From Acidobacteriota bacterium (GTDB lineage: Bacteria > Acidobacteriota > Vicinamibacteria > Vicinamibacterales > Fen-181), in contig PMKG01000371.1 in assembly GCA_003157675.1 (NCBI GenBank), positions 1-9,641 of the forward strand: DNA of 9,641 nucleotides, read 5' to 3'. Under the pieces are notes generated by a model. The model saw nothing but the letters and a program-made list of their open reading frames with translations. It had not been told where the DNA came from and did no database searches. Shown here one piece after another: positions 1-6,203 of the stretch; the stretch's first letter is position 1, and each line of letters opens with the position of its first letter. The translations under genes and the position numbers were made by a program.

Positions 1-262
1 GGAAGTGCTGCTTGATGCACCCCGGATCGGGGCACCTGCGGACGCGATCGTCCAGGCACGTGAAGAACTTGTAGATGCCCTTCGGGCGGATGCCGGTCGC
101 GTCGGCCGGAAGGCGGTACACCCCTTCGTAGGCTGCGCCGAGTGCGTCGGAACGGTCCCGGCCCTCGAAATATGCGCCGAACATCTGGCGCTCCCGGCGC
201 CGGGCCCCGTCGCGAATCGCGGCCGCGAGTTCCTGTTCGTCGGGACGGACGGGTCTGGTCAT
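1..262 (-). CDS. Unknown protein, 3' end outside the window
   Basis: Reading leftward from an ATG at 262-260 gives 87 codons without a stop, running off the left edge, so this is the N-terminal part of a longer protein. A GGAG ribosome site (272-269) lies 6 bases before the ATG. The start MTRPVRPDEQ is followed by a charged, probably helical stretch (about residues 9-40, rich in A, R, E). Next comes YEGVYRLPADATG (about 47-59), then a part with three cysteines (C70, C77, C82) spaced as C-x6-C-x4-C near the edge. These might bind metal or be structural, but too little is present to say. I do not recognise the family. No signal peptide or membrane segment is visible. The frame is preferred over the opposite-strand ORFs because it has a proper start site and ordinary residue composition. 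Confidence 0.6.
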   Translation of the reverse strand, partial: MTRPVRPDEQELAAAIRDGARRRERQMFGAYFEGRDRSDALGAAYEGVYRLPADATGIRPKGIYKFFTCLDDRVRRCPDPGCIKQHF

Positions 263-498
263 GGTCGGCTCCACGACAGAGTATGGAAAACCTGTGCCAG
301 CTGAGGCCGCTGGATTTGCTCAAACTTGCGGGGCCGGACACTTCTCGATCGATCGTCACGTCCCGGGTTCGGACACACGGGTGTTCGCCGCCGGGACTGG
401 CCGTTCGCCTCCTGCCGGTGTCTAATCGTGCAGGGATGAACGCGGAGTCTCAGGGCTCAGTTCGCCGTCGTCATCGATTGCCAGGAGAGGAGGCAACC

Positions 499-612
499 AT
501 GGTCCCGCGAAACCGGTCGCCGCTCATCACACTCGGATGGCAGACCTGGTCGATTCTCGTCATCGTATTCGCGCTCGTGATCGCAGCAGCCGCGTATCTC
601 CTGATCGGTTGA
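499..612 (+). CDS. Small single-pass membrane protein, 37 residues
   Basis: An AGGAGG ribosome site (488-493) sits 5 bases before the ATG at 499, one of the strongest in the window. The same frame stays open far upstream, but that part reads as arginine-rich shadow sequence, so this ATG is chosen. The peptide has a short basic N-terminus (MVPRNRSP, two arginines), then a hydrophobic run from about residue 17 to 36 (WSILVIV...AAAYLLI), long enough for one membrane span. The basic residues predict the N-terminus in the cytoplasm. There is no cysteine and no export cleavage site. The stop codon lies inside a hairpin shared with the convergent gene. Function is unknown. Single-span peptides of this size often modulate a larger membrane complex, but nothing here shows a partner. 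Confidence 0.7.
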   Translation: MVPRNRSPLITLGWQTWSILVIVFALVIAAAAYLLIG

Positions 613-628
613 GGACTCCCCGTCCTCA
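610..628. terminator. Hairpin between convergent genes
   Basis: TGAGGAC (610-616), loop TCCCC, GTCCTCA (622-628) forms a perfect 7-bp stem with a 5-base loop. It includes the stop codon of the small membrane gene and ends two bases before the stop of the convergent PEGA gene. Neither strand has a clear T-run after it, so it may be a weak bidirectional terminator or a 3'-end-protecting structure. Confidence 0.45.
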
Positions 629-630
629 CC

Positions 631-1593
631 TCACTGTCTCTCGAGCACGCCGCGGTAGGGGATGACCTGTCCGGCTTCGATCGTCACGTCCCACTCCATC
701 GGGCGATAGCCATCGCGCTGGATCGCGATTCGATGCTGGCCCGGCTCGAGGGTCAGCGGCTCGCTGTTCGGGCCGAACGTGCCGACGACCCCGACGTATT
801 GCCCGTCCACGAAGAGATTAGCGTCAGCGGGCTGGATGTCGAAGCTCACGCCGCCATACGTTGACGTCGACACGGACGAACCCGGCAGCGGCTGGTAGCC
901 GCCGTCAGGGTAGACACCGAACACGGTCGGCTGATACCCGCCCAGGTAGACCCACGGATACGGCACCGGGTACCCGCACCAGATACCGAACCCGAGGCTC
1001 AGCCACGGCGAGAACTCGTAGTAGGGCCGGCCGAATCGGAACGGGTAGTACGGCTCCCACCCGTAGGGGCGGAAGTAGGAGCGCGAGAAGTACGGGCGGA
1101 TCATGTTCGGGCGACCGCCGTACCCACGGTACCCCGGAGCACCATTGCCGTATCCACGGCCGCCGCCGCGATAGGACGGCGAGTTGTCTCGGGGCACGGC
1201 CGATCGAGCCCCGTAGGAGCGGTTACCAAACGAGCGGGGCAACGTCTGGGAGCCGCCGAATGAACGATTCCCATACGACCGGGGAAGCGCCTGCGGCCCG
1301 GAGAACGAACGGTTTCCGTTCAACCGGGGCAGGGACTGGGAACCCGAGTAGGCACGATTCCCAGACAACCTGGGCATCGATTGCGGTGCCGAGTACGAGC
1401 CGCGCGGCGCGCTCTGGCGTGGCTGCGCCGACCGCCCAGGCGAGGACTGGCGCGGGGCAGACTGGCCGGCCGGGCTGCGCCCGCCGCCTCCCTGGTGTCC
1501 GCCACCCCGATTTCCCTGCGCGGCGGCCGGCAGGGCCGCAAGGCTCAAGGCAGCGACGATGGCGGCCGATGTGAACGAGAATGTCTGCTTCAT
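631..1593 (-). CDS. Exported Gly/Arg/Ser-rich protein with C-terminal PEGA domain
   Basis: The protein has 320 residues. The ATG at 1593-1591 follows AAGGGGA by a few bases and opens a clear signal peptide (MKQTF, hydrophobic core to about residue 20, probable cleavage after PAAA near 25). The longer frame upstream lacks such a start. Order after the signal: Gly/Gln/Arg/Ser-rich stretch (26-70); four 15-residue tandem repeats (72-131); a Gly/Tyr/Arg-rich linker (135-165); an aromatic part rich in Tyr, Pro, Trp and Phe (165-235) with one cysteine near 206; and a C-terminal PEGA-type beta domain (about 248-316, with FVDGQYVG and LEPGQHRI..Q.DGY). PEGA domains are thought to bind surface or wall components. 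The basic low-complexity middle suggests binding to polyanions or the wall. Likely periplasmic or surface-exposed. Exact role unknown. Expression is probably sigma-54 dependent (see 1651-1666). Confidence 0.85.
   Translation of the reverse strand: MKQTFSFTSAAIVAALSLAALPAAAQGNRGGGHQGGGGRSPAGQSAPRQSSPGRSAQPRQSAPRGSYSAPQSMPRLSGNRAYSGSQSLPRLNGNRSFSGPQALPRSYGNRSFGGSQTLPRSFGNRSYGARSAVPRDNSPSYRGGGRGYGNGAPGYRGYGGRPNMIRPYFSRSYFRPYGWEPYYPFRFGRPYYEFSPWLSLGFGIWCGYPVPYPWVYLGGYQPTVFGVYPDGGYQPLPGSSVSTSTYGGVSFDIQPADANLFVDGQYVGVVGTFGPNSEPLTLEPGQHRIAIQRDGYRPMEWDVTIEAGQVIPYRGVLERQ
1201..1380 (-). repeat. Four tandem 45-bp units encoding a 15-residue repeat
   Basis: Residues 72-131 of the PEGA protein are four copies of about 15 residues on the pattern (S/A/T)-x-P-R-x-x-G-N-R-x-(Y/F)-x-G-x-x. 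The units begin SMPRLSGNR, SLPRLNGNR, ALPRSYGNR and TLPRSFGNR, and a fifth partial copy (AVPR) follows. DNA identity between units is imperfect, so this is an older expansion under protein-level constraint. Each unit adds invariant arginines, giving a regularly spaced positive charge. Confidence 0.85.
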
Positions 1594-1650
1594 ATGGTCC
1601 CCTTGGTCTCGACCCCGCTCAGGGGCTGGTGCCCGATACCATATCCTCTC

Positions 1651-1666
1651 GCAACCACGGTGCCAA
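1651..1666 (-). promoter_or_regulatory. Sigma-54 type promoter for the PEGA gene
   Basis: On the minus strand the sequence is TTGGCACCGTGGTTGC. It contains TGGCAC, a 5-base gap and TTGC, so GG (-24) and GC (-12) are separated by exactly 10 bases, as in the known RpoN consensus. Transcription would start near 1639-1640, leaving a leader of about 46 bases before the ATG at 1593. A sigma-70 reading of the same DNA is also possible (TTGGCA, 17-base gap, TATGGT), so the two cannot be separated by sequence alone. The match to the -24/-12 pattern is the stronger one. Confidence 0.6.
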
Positions 1667-1675
1667 CCCCGATTG

Positions 1676-1697
1676 TGAAATTTCAGGGACATTTCAG
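1676..1697 (-). promoter_or_regulatory. Tandem CTGAAAT sites upstream of the sigma-54 promoter
   Basis: Reading the minus strand, CTGAAAT occurs twice (1697-1691 and 1686-1680), 11 bp apart, about one helical turn. The second copy lies in a 10-bp palindrome TGAAATTTCA (1676-1685). The pair starts about 10 bp upstream of the -24 element, so it may be a regulator site acting on the PEGA promoter. This is nearer than typical enhancer sites (about 100 bp), so a repressor or IHF-like role is equally possible. Confidence 0.3.
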
Positions 1698-1751
1698 CCG
1701 TGGTCCCAGTGACTGCGGAGAGAACGTCCACAATCGAGGACGTCGCGATGC

Positions 1752-1768
1752 GCCACCGCGGCGGTGGC
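1752..1768. terminator. GC-rich hairpin downstream of the decayed DUF4440 gene
   Basis: GCCACCGC and GCGGTGGC form 8-base arms around one central base, or a 7-bp stem with a 3-base loop. The element lies about 45 bases beyond the stop of the minus-strand DUF4440 remnant and may be its old transcription terminator. No T-run follows on the minus strand, so the call is tentative. Confidence 0.3.
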
Positions 1769-1812
1769 CCCCAATCGATGGCTGACGAACTCCGCCGGCT
1801 CGGAGACCCGCG

Positions 1813-1965
1813 CTACTTCTTGACGATCGTCGTGGCGTGCGAAGCGACGCACTGCCACTGCCCGGCACGGTTGATCCACGTGTCGGTCCACTGCGACCGG
1901 CCGTTGATCGGCTTCCCCTTGGACCTGCCCTTGATGACCACGATGCCGTAGAGGTGCGGCCGTGT
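1813..1965 (-). pseudogene. 3' remnant of a DUF4440/SnoaL-like gene
   Basis: The minus strand between an in-frame TGA (1968-1966) and a TAG (1815-1813) encodes 50 residues. They read like the C-terminal end of a DUF4440 (NTF2-like fold) protein: a YGIVVIKGRSKGKPINGR strand pair, then QWTDTWINRAGQWQCVASHATTI. Family members are about 120-150 residues, so roughly the first two thirds, with the first helices and cone-shaped pocket, are missing. There is no ATG; the only possible start is a GTG at 1941-1939 without a ribosome site. The upstream edge coincides with a 16-bp palindrome, as if the 5' part was replaced or deleted there. Recognition is from memory of the family motif, not from a search. 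A short expressed fragment cannot be ruled out. Confidence 0.6.
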
Positions 1966-1978
1966 TCAATATTGAACA
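1963..1978. promoter_or_regulatory. Perfect 16-bp palindrome, probable operator of the receiver gene
   Basis: TGTTCAATATTGAACA is fully symmetric with no spacer and is strikingly AT-rich in a GC-rich setting. It lies 60 bp upstream of the receiver ATG (2039) and about 21 bp upstream of a possible -10 hexamer TATCAT (2000-2005), near where a -35 contact would be. This fits a dimeric repressor or activator site. No clear -35 hexamer at normal spacing is visible, which would suit an activator-dependent promoter. Confidence 0.5.
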
Positions 1979-2038
1979 GCATGACCGCGTTTGCCCAGTT
2001 ATCATCAGCCGTCGCGACCACCAGAAAGGCCCACTGAC

Positions 2039-2446
2039 ATGGTGCTGAACCCACGCCGGCCATCACCACGGGTCCTCGTCGTGGACGATGACGCCGCCAC
2101 GCTCGAAATGTGGCGCCAGTGCCTGACACGTTCCGGCGTGGACGCGACGGGAGCGGTCAACGCGACCGACGCACTCAGGAAGGTGTCCGACACGCCCCCT
2201 CATGCGGTCCTGCTCGACATGGGTCTTCCCGACCGCGACGGCTACGACCTGTGCCGCCTGCTCCGGGAGCGTCCCGATACCCACCGGACACCGATCATCG
2301 CGTTGACCGGTACCACGTACCCGGCCGACATCCAGCGTGCGCGTGACGCGGGCTGCAACGCCGTGCTCCTCAAACCATGCACCGCAGAGTACGTGCTCCT
2401 GGAACTCCAGCGGGTTCTGCCGTCCCACTTCCGTGTGACAGCGTAG
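2039..2446 (+). CDS. Stand-alone response regulator receiver (CheY-like)
   Basis: The protein has 135 residues, almost all one REC domain. Acidic residues D16-D18 follow the first strand (RVLVVDDD). The phospho-acceptor is D60 (AVLLDMGLPDRDG), the switch threonine T90 (IIALTGTT) and the conserved lysine K112 (LLKPC). All key residues are present, so it should be phosphorylated by a histidine kinase. There is no output domain, so it acts by protein contact or as a phosphate relay. The ATG at 2039 is chosen because it follows AAAGG (2025-2029) and starts about 10 residues before the first REC strand, as usual. An upstream in-frame ATG at 1991 has no ribosome site. The next gene also begins with a REC domain, so the two may share a kinase. 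No kinase gene is in the window. Confidence 0.9.
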   Translation: MVLNPRRPSPRVLVVDDDAATLEMWRQCLTRSGVDATGAVNATDALRKVSDTPPHAVLLDMGLPDRDGYDLCRLLRERPDTHRTPIIALTGTTYPADIQRARDAGCNAVLLKPCTAEYVLLELQRVLPSHFRVTA

Positions 2447-2481
2447 AGACGGTGCGAACAGCGAACGCGTTGGCGTCCTGG

Positions 2482-2487
2482 CATACT
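2482..2487 (+). promoter_or_regulatory. Possible -10 element before the GGDEF/EAL gene
   Basis: CATACT in the context GGCATACTCGGTC, 65 bases before the ATG at 2553. A nearly identical CATACTC occurs before the SQR-like gene (6907) and, on the minus strand, before the left-edge gene (285-280). No convincing -35 hexamer is visible. Confidence 0.25.
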
Positions 2488-2552
2488 CGGTCATCCCAGG
2501 CGGGGGCCCGTCGCGGTATGCCGTACCCACGCTCTTTCGGAATGAGGTCACG

Positions 2553-4661
2553 ATGAGCCTGACCGCGGTGCGCATCCTGCTGCTCGGACAGAGCCCTTCT
2601 GATGCTCAGTCGGTTCGCGAGGCGCTCGCCGACGCCCGGGTCGGCTCATTCATCGTCGAATGGGAGCCGCGGTTCGCGGACGGCCTCGAACGCCTGCGCG
2701 GGAACGAGATCACCGCGGTGCTGCTCGACCTGAGTCCACCGGACTGTCAGGGGAGCGCGGCCTTCGCAGAGATCCGGCGGGTGGCGCCACACGTCCCGGT
2801 TCTCGTGGTTGGTTCGCCTGACGACGTCGTCGTCAGGCAAGCCGTCGCCTGCGGAGCGCAGGACTACATTAGACGGGACCGTCTCGACAGCTACACGTTG
2901 CCGCGAGCCCTCGCGCGGGTCATCGAACGACAGGCGGCCGAAGAGGCGCTGCACTTCGAGCAGCAGCGCGCGGACATCACGCTCAACTCGATCGGCGACG
3001 CCGTGCTGAGCACCGATCTGACAAACCGCGTGACGTATCTCAATCCCGTGGCCGAGCGCATGACGGGCTGGTCGCGCCAGGACGCGTTCGGCCGCCCGCT
3101 CGTCGACGTCTTCCGGATCGTCGACGCCACGACACGCCAGCCGACGCGGAATCCGATGGAAGAGGCGATCCAGCTCGACCGGGTGGCCGGACTGACGCCC
3201 AACTGCCTCCTCGTCGGACGTGACGGGCTCGAGACCGCCATCGAAGACTCCGCCTCCCCGATCCACGATCGGCGAGGGCAGGTGATCGGCGCGGTGATCG
3301 TGTTCAAGGATGTGGGAGAGGCCCGGGCTGCGGCCGTTCAGATCGTCCACCTGGCGCAGCACGATGTGCTGACCGACTTGCCCAACCGCCTGCTGCTGAA
3401 TGACCGGCTGACCCAGGCCATCGCCCTGGCTCAGCGCCACCGTCACCACCTGGCCGTGCTGTTCCTGGACCTGGATCGGTTCAAGCATGTGAACGACAGC
3501 CTGGGACATGTCATCGGCGACGCCCTGCTGCAGTCGGTGGCGCGACGCCTGATGACGTGCGTCCGGGGATCGGACACGGTCAGCCGCCAGGGCGGCGATG
3601 AATTCCTGGTGCTCTTGTCGGAGATCGCGCGCGCGGACGATGCGGCCGCCAGCGCGCAGAAGATCATCGCGGCGCTCGTGGCGCCGCACGAGATCGCCCA
3701 CCACCAGCTTCATATCACCGGCACCATCGGCATCAGCGTGTACCCCGACGACGGCCGGGATGCCGAGACGCTGATCAAGTGCGCCGACACCGCGATGTAC
3801 CACGCCAAGGAGCGCGGCCGGAACCGCTTCCAGTTCTTCGAGCGGGACATGCACGCACGGGCCGTCGAGCGCCAGTGGATCGAAGCCGGCCTTCACCTCG
3901 CCCTCACCCGGCGCGAGTTCGTGCTCTACTACCAGCCGAAGGTCGATCTCGACACCGGGATGATCTGCGGCACCGAGGCGCTGCTCCGCTGGGTGCACCC
4001 GGAGCGCGGGCTCATGTCTCCGAAAGAGTTCGTGCCGATCGCCGAAGACGGCGGCCTCATGGTGCCGATTGGACAATGGGTCCTCGGCGAAGCCTGCCGG
4101 CAGGCCCGGGCCTGGATCGACGAAGGCCGCCGGCCATTGGCGATGGCCGTCAACATCTCGGCCGTCGAGTTTCAGGATCCGGGCTTCCTGGGGCACCTGC
4201 GGATGGTGCTGCGGGACAGCGGCCTGGACGCCCGGTACCTCGAGCTCGAGCTGACGGAGAGCGCCCTGATCCAGCACAACGGAGCCCCCGCGCTCGTGCT
4301 GCAGGCTTTGAAGGAGATGGGGGTGCAGGTGGCCATCGACGACTTCGGTACGGGGTATTCGAGCCTGAGTTATCTGCGAAAGCTCCCCGTCAACGTGCTC
4401 AAGATCGACCAGTCGTTCGTCCACGAGATCAGCGCCGTTCCGCTGGGGACCTCCCTCGTGTGCGCCGTCATCAGCATGGGCAAGAGCCTCGGCCTTCGCG
4501 TCGTCGCTGAAGGGGTGGAAACCAAGGAGCAGTTGGCGTTTCTCCAGGCCGAGGGGTGTGCCGAAGGTCAGGGCTTCTACTTCAGCCGTCCGCTCGTGGC
4601 CGGGCAGTTCGCCCTGCTCCCCGAGACTGGCCTGCCTGTAGTGTGGGCGAGCGCGAATTAG
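2553..4661 (+). CDS. REC-PAS-GGDEF-EAL c-di-GMP synthase/phosphodiesterase
   Basis: The protein has 702 residues. REC domain about 5-125: candidate phospho-site D59 (VLLDLSPPD), but the acidic pair near the N-terminus is missing (LLLGQSPSD) and so is a clear K-P pair, so it is a degenerate receiver. PAS about 140-258. GGDEF about 262-432 with the motif RQGGDEF intact (345-351) and an inhibitory I-site R338-G-S-D341 exactly five residues before it. EAL about 440-690 with E475-A-L, N534, E569, DDFGTGYSS (596-604), K617-I-D, E653-G-V-E and Q673, all expected for metal binding and catalysis. Both activities (making c-di-GMP from two GTP; cleaving it to pGpG) look possible, with feedback through the I-site. 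No membrane segment, so cytosolic. Start ATG follows GAGGT. A tandem USP gene follows after 35 bases, probably in the same transcript. Confidence 0.95.
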   Translation: MSLTAVRILLLGQSPSDAQSVREALADARVGSFIVEWEPRFADGLERLRGNEITAVLLDLSPPDCQGSAAFAEIRRVAPHVPVLVVGSPDDVVVRQAVACGAQDYIRRDRLDSYTLPRALARVIERQAAEEALHFEQQRADITLNSIGDAVLSTDLTNRVTYLNPVAERMTGWSRQDAFGRPLVDVFRIVDATTRQPTRNPMEEAIQLDRVAGLTPNCLLVGRDGLETAIEDSASPIHDRRGQVIGAVIVFKDVGEARAAAVQIVHLAQHDVLTDLPNRLLLNDRLTQAIALAQRHRHHLAVLFLDLDRFKHVNDSLGHVIGDALLQSVARRLMTCVRGSDTVSRQGGDEFLVLLSEIARADDAAASAQKIIAALVAPHEIAHHQLHITGTIGISVYPDDGRDAETLIKCADTAMYHAKERGRNRFQFFERDMHARAVERQWIEAGLHLALTRREFVLYYQPKVDLDTGMICGTEALLRWVHPERGLMSPKEFVPIAEDGGLMVPIGQWVLGEACRQARAWIDEGRRPLAMAVNISAVEFQDPGFLGHLRMVLRDSGLDARYLELELTESALIQHNGAPALVLQALKEMGVQVAIDDFGTGYSSLSYLRKLPVNVLKIDQSFVHEISAVPLGTSLVCAVISMGKSLGLRVVAEGVETKEQLAFLQAEGCAEGQGFYFSRPLVAGQFALLPETGLPVVWASAN

Positions 4662-4696
4662 CGCGATCGCAGGTGTTGGCGTGAAGGAGGTAGTCC

Positions 4697-5593
4697 GTGG
4701 TCGAATTCAAGCGTATCCTCTGTCCGGTTGATCTCAGCGAACTCTCGGTTCGGACGCTCGCCTATGCCGGCGCCATCGCGCGCTGGTACGACGGCCACCT
4801 GACCGCCTTGCACGTGGTCCCCTCGTTTACGCCGATGGACGTCCGGACTGGCCTCGAGCCTGTCAGCCTGGTGTATCCCGTTTCGCGCGATGAGGTGCTC
4901 GAACAACTGCGGCAGACCGTGGCCGCTGCGGGCCTGGGCGAAGGCACGGTCGCCCTGACGGCCGAAGCCGGCGAAGCGGCAGCCACGGTCGTGGACCAGG
5001 CGCTTGTGACGCACGCAGATCTCCTCGTGATGGGAACGCACGGCCGCAGCGGGTTCGATCGGTTCTTTCTCGGGTCTGTGGCCGAGAAGGTGCTGCGGAA
5101 GGCGCCGTGCCCGGTCCTGACCGTGCCACCGCACGCCCCCGCCACTCCGCCGTCCGAAGTCGCGCTTCGAACCATCCTCTGTCCGGTCGACTTTTCGCCG
5201 GCCGCGCTCGAGGCGTTCGGATTCGCCCTCGATCTCGCGCGCCGCGCCGACGCGTCGGTCGTCCTGGTCCACGCGATCGAGTTCCTGGCAGAAGAAGAAC
5301 CACTCGAGGCCGCGCATTTTAACGTGCCGGAGTTTCGATCGTACCTGCTCGAGGATGCCCGGCAGCGGCTCGAGAGCCTCGTCTCGGCCGAACCCCGGCT
5401 CAACCGCGGCGTCAGAACCGTGGTGGTGGTCGGCCGCGCGCATCACGGCATTCTCCACATCGCGGCGGACGAAGGCGCCGATCTGATCGTCATGGGTGCG
5501 CAGGGCCGGAGCGGCGCCGCACTCGCGCTGTTCGGGTCGACGACGCAGCAGGTGGTGCGGGGCGCGAGCTGTCCTGTGCTGACGGTCCGCTAG
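4697..5593 (+). CDS. Tandem universal stress protein (two USP domains)
   Basis: The protein has 298 residues in two repeated USP domains (about 2-143 and 157-298), both opening with the strand (R/T)ILCPVD. Each has the ATP-binding G-2x-G-9x-G(S/T) signature: G113-x2-G116-x9-G126-S127, and G267-x2-G270-x9-G280-S281. Both halves should therefore bind nucleotide and fold together as an intramolecular dimer. The GTG start at 4697 is set by a perfect AAGGAGG (4684-4690) 6 bases upstream, and the first strand begins at residue 5. The 35-base gap after the GGDEF/EAL gene, with no promoter or terminator between, suggests co-transcription and links c-di-GMP signalling to a stress response. The biochemical role of such USPs is poorly known. 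Cytosolic. Confidence 0.93.
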   Translation: MVEFKRILCPVDLSELSVRTLAYAGAIARWYDGHLTALHVVPSFTPMDVRTGLEPVSLVYPVSRDEVLEQLRQTVAAAGLGEGTVALTAEAGEAAATVVDQALVTHADLLVMGTHGRSGFDRFFLGSVAEKVLRKAPCPVLTVPPHAPATPPSEVALRTILCPVDFSPAALEAFGFALDLARRADASVVLVHAIEFLAEEEPLEAAHFNVPEFRSYLLEDARQRLESLVSAEPRLNRGVRTVVVVGRAHHGILHIAADEGADLIVMGAQGRSGAALALFGSTTQQVVRGASCPVLTVR

Positions 5594-5621
5594 GCTGGGG
5601 CGTCACCACGAGAAGCCGCCG

Positions 5622-6086
5622 TCAGCGTATCGGGCCGAACAGGCGCAGCGGGCTGTCGAGGTCACGGGCGTTCTCCGCGATCCAGCGCCGGATCTTGAGC
5701 GCGGCGGCCCGCGCCGCATCTTCCCAGCGATCGCCGCTGCCATCCACGCTGAACGACATTCCGGCCGCCGTGACCTGGAGACGAACGTCGTGCAATCGAG
5801 GGTCGTCGGCGTTGATCGTGCGGCTCACGACCTCGACCTCGACGCGCGCCCCCTTGGCCACTTCGTCGACTCGGACGGAGTCGTTGACCGGCCCGAAGAG
5901 ACAGCCGCGCAGATCCTTCACGGTCTCTCGACGTTCAGCGAGATCGGGCAGCTGAAGCGTGGCGTCGTTCGGCTCGGCGGTGAACACGTGGGTGGTGATC
6001 ACGTGCAGGCGCGGGTTCTGCGCGATAAGAGAGACCGCGGCCAGGACGAAGGGCAGCGCGACGACGATGGGAAGGGCGCGTTTCAT
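5622..6086 (-). CDS. Exported protein of unknown function
   Basis: The protein has 154 residues. The ATG at 6086-6084 follows GGAGGT by 4 bases and opens a signal peptide: MKR, hydrophobic core 4-21, probable cleavage near AQ (22-23). There is no lipobox cysteine, so it is not a lipoprotein. The mature part has one cysteine (C62), a predicted beta-rich region (about 80-115: RVEVEVVSRT, VRLQVTAAGMSFSV) and a C-terminal amphipathic helix (WEDAARAAALKIRRWIAEN, about 121-140). I do not recognise the family. It converges on the USP gene (28-base gap), with no clear terminator hairpin between. The 117 bases upstream, back to the CPBP remnant, hold no promoter I would defend. A periplasmic location is inferred from the signal peptide only. 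Confidence 0.8.
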   Translation of the reverse strand: MKRALPIVVALPFVLAAVSLIAQNPRLHVITTHVFTAEPNDATLQLPDLAERRETVKDLRGCLFGPVNDSVRVDEVAKGARVEVEVVSRTINADDPRLHDVRLQVTAAGMSFSVDGSGDRWEDAARAAALKIRRWIAENARDLDSPLRLFGPIR

Positions 6087-6203
6087 GGTTACCTCCGGCC
6101 GACCGCGCACCAGATCGGTGTGGCGACTCTGCCATTCCAGTGCACCGCGTGTCCCGTGTGGGTCGTGTGCCGAGAATAGGGGACATTCCGGTGTCGTGTC
6201 TGT

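Noticed and set aside
348..692. 16-base match TCGATCGTCACGTCCC near 349-364 and again near 677-692
   Set aside because: The second copy lies inside PEGA coding sequence. A 16-base match in GC-rich DNA can be chance, and there is no flanking similarity.
861..1574. 237-residue plus-strand ORF opposite the PEGA gene
   Set aside because: Composed almost wholly of R, T, G, S and A from the antisense of a repeat-rich gene; no ribosome site.
1700..1951. 83-residue plus-strand ORF in the gap before the receiver
   Set aside because: No ribosome site. Its second half is antisense to the DUF4440 remnant, and the first half shows no motif.
2646..4424. 592-residue minus-strand ORF opposite the GGDEF/EAL gene
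   Set aside because: Antisense to a gene with full domain motifs. His/Arg/Val-rich composition with no domain and no ribosome site is typical of GC-rich shadow frames.
4663..4670. GCGATCGC octamer (HIP1-like) after the GGDEF/EAL stop
   Set aside because: A single copy in a GC-rich window; HIP1 is meaningful only when highly over-represented, as in cyanobacteria.
4658..5458. 266-residue minus-strand ORF opposite the USP gene
   Set aside because: Antisense of two clear USP domains; no motif of its own.
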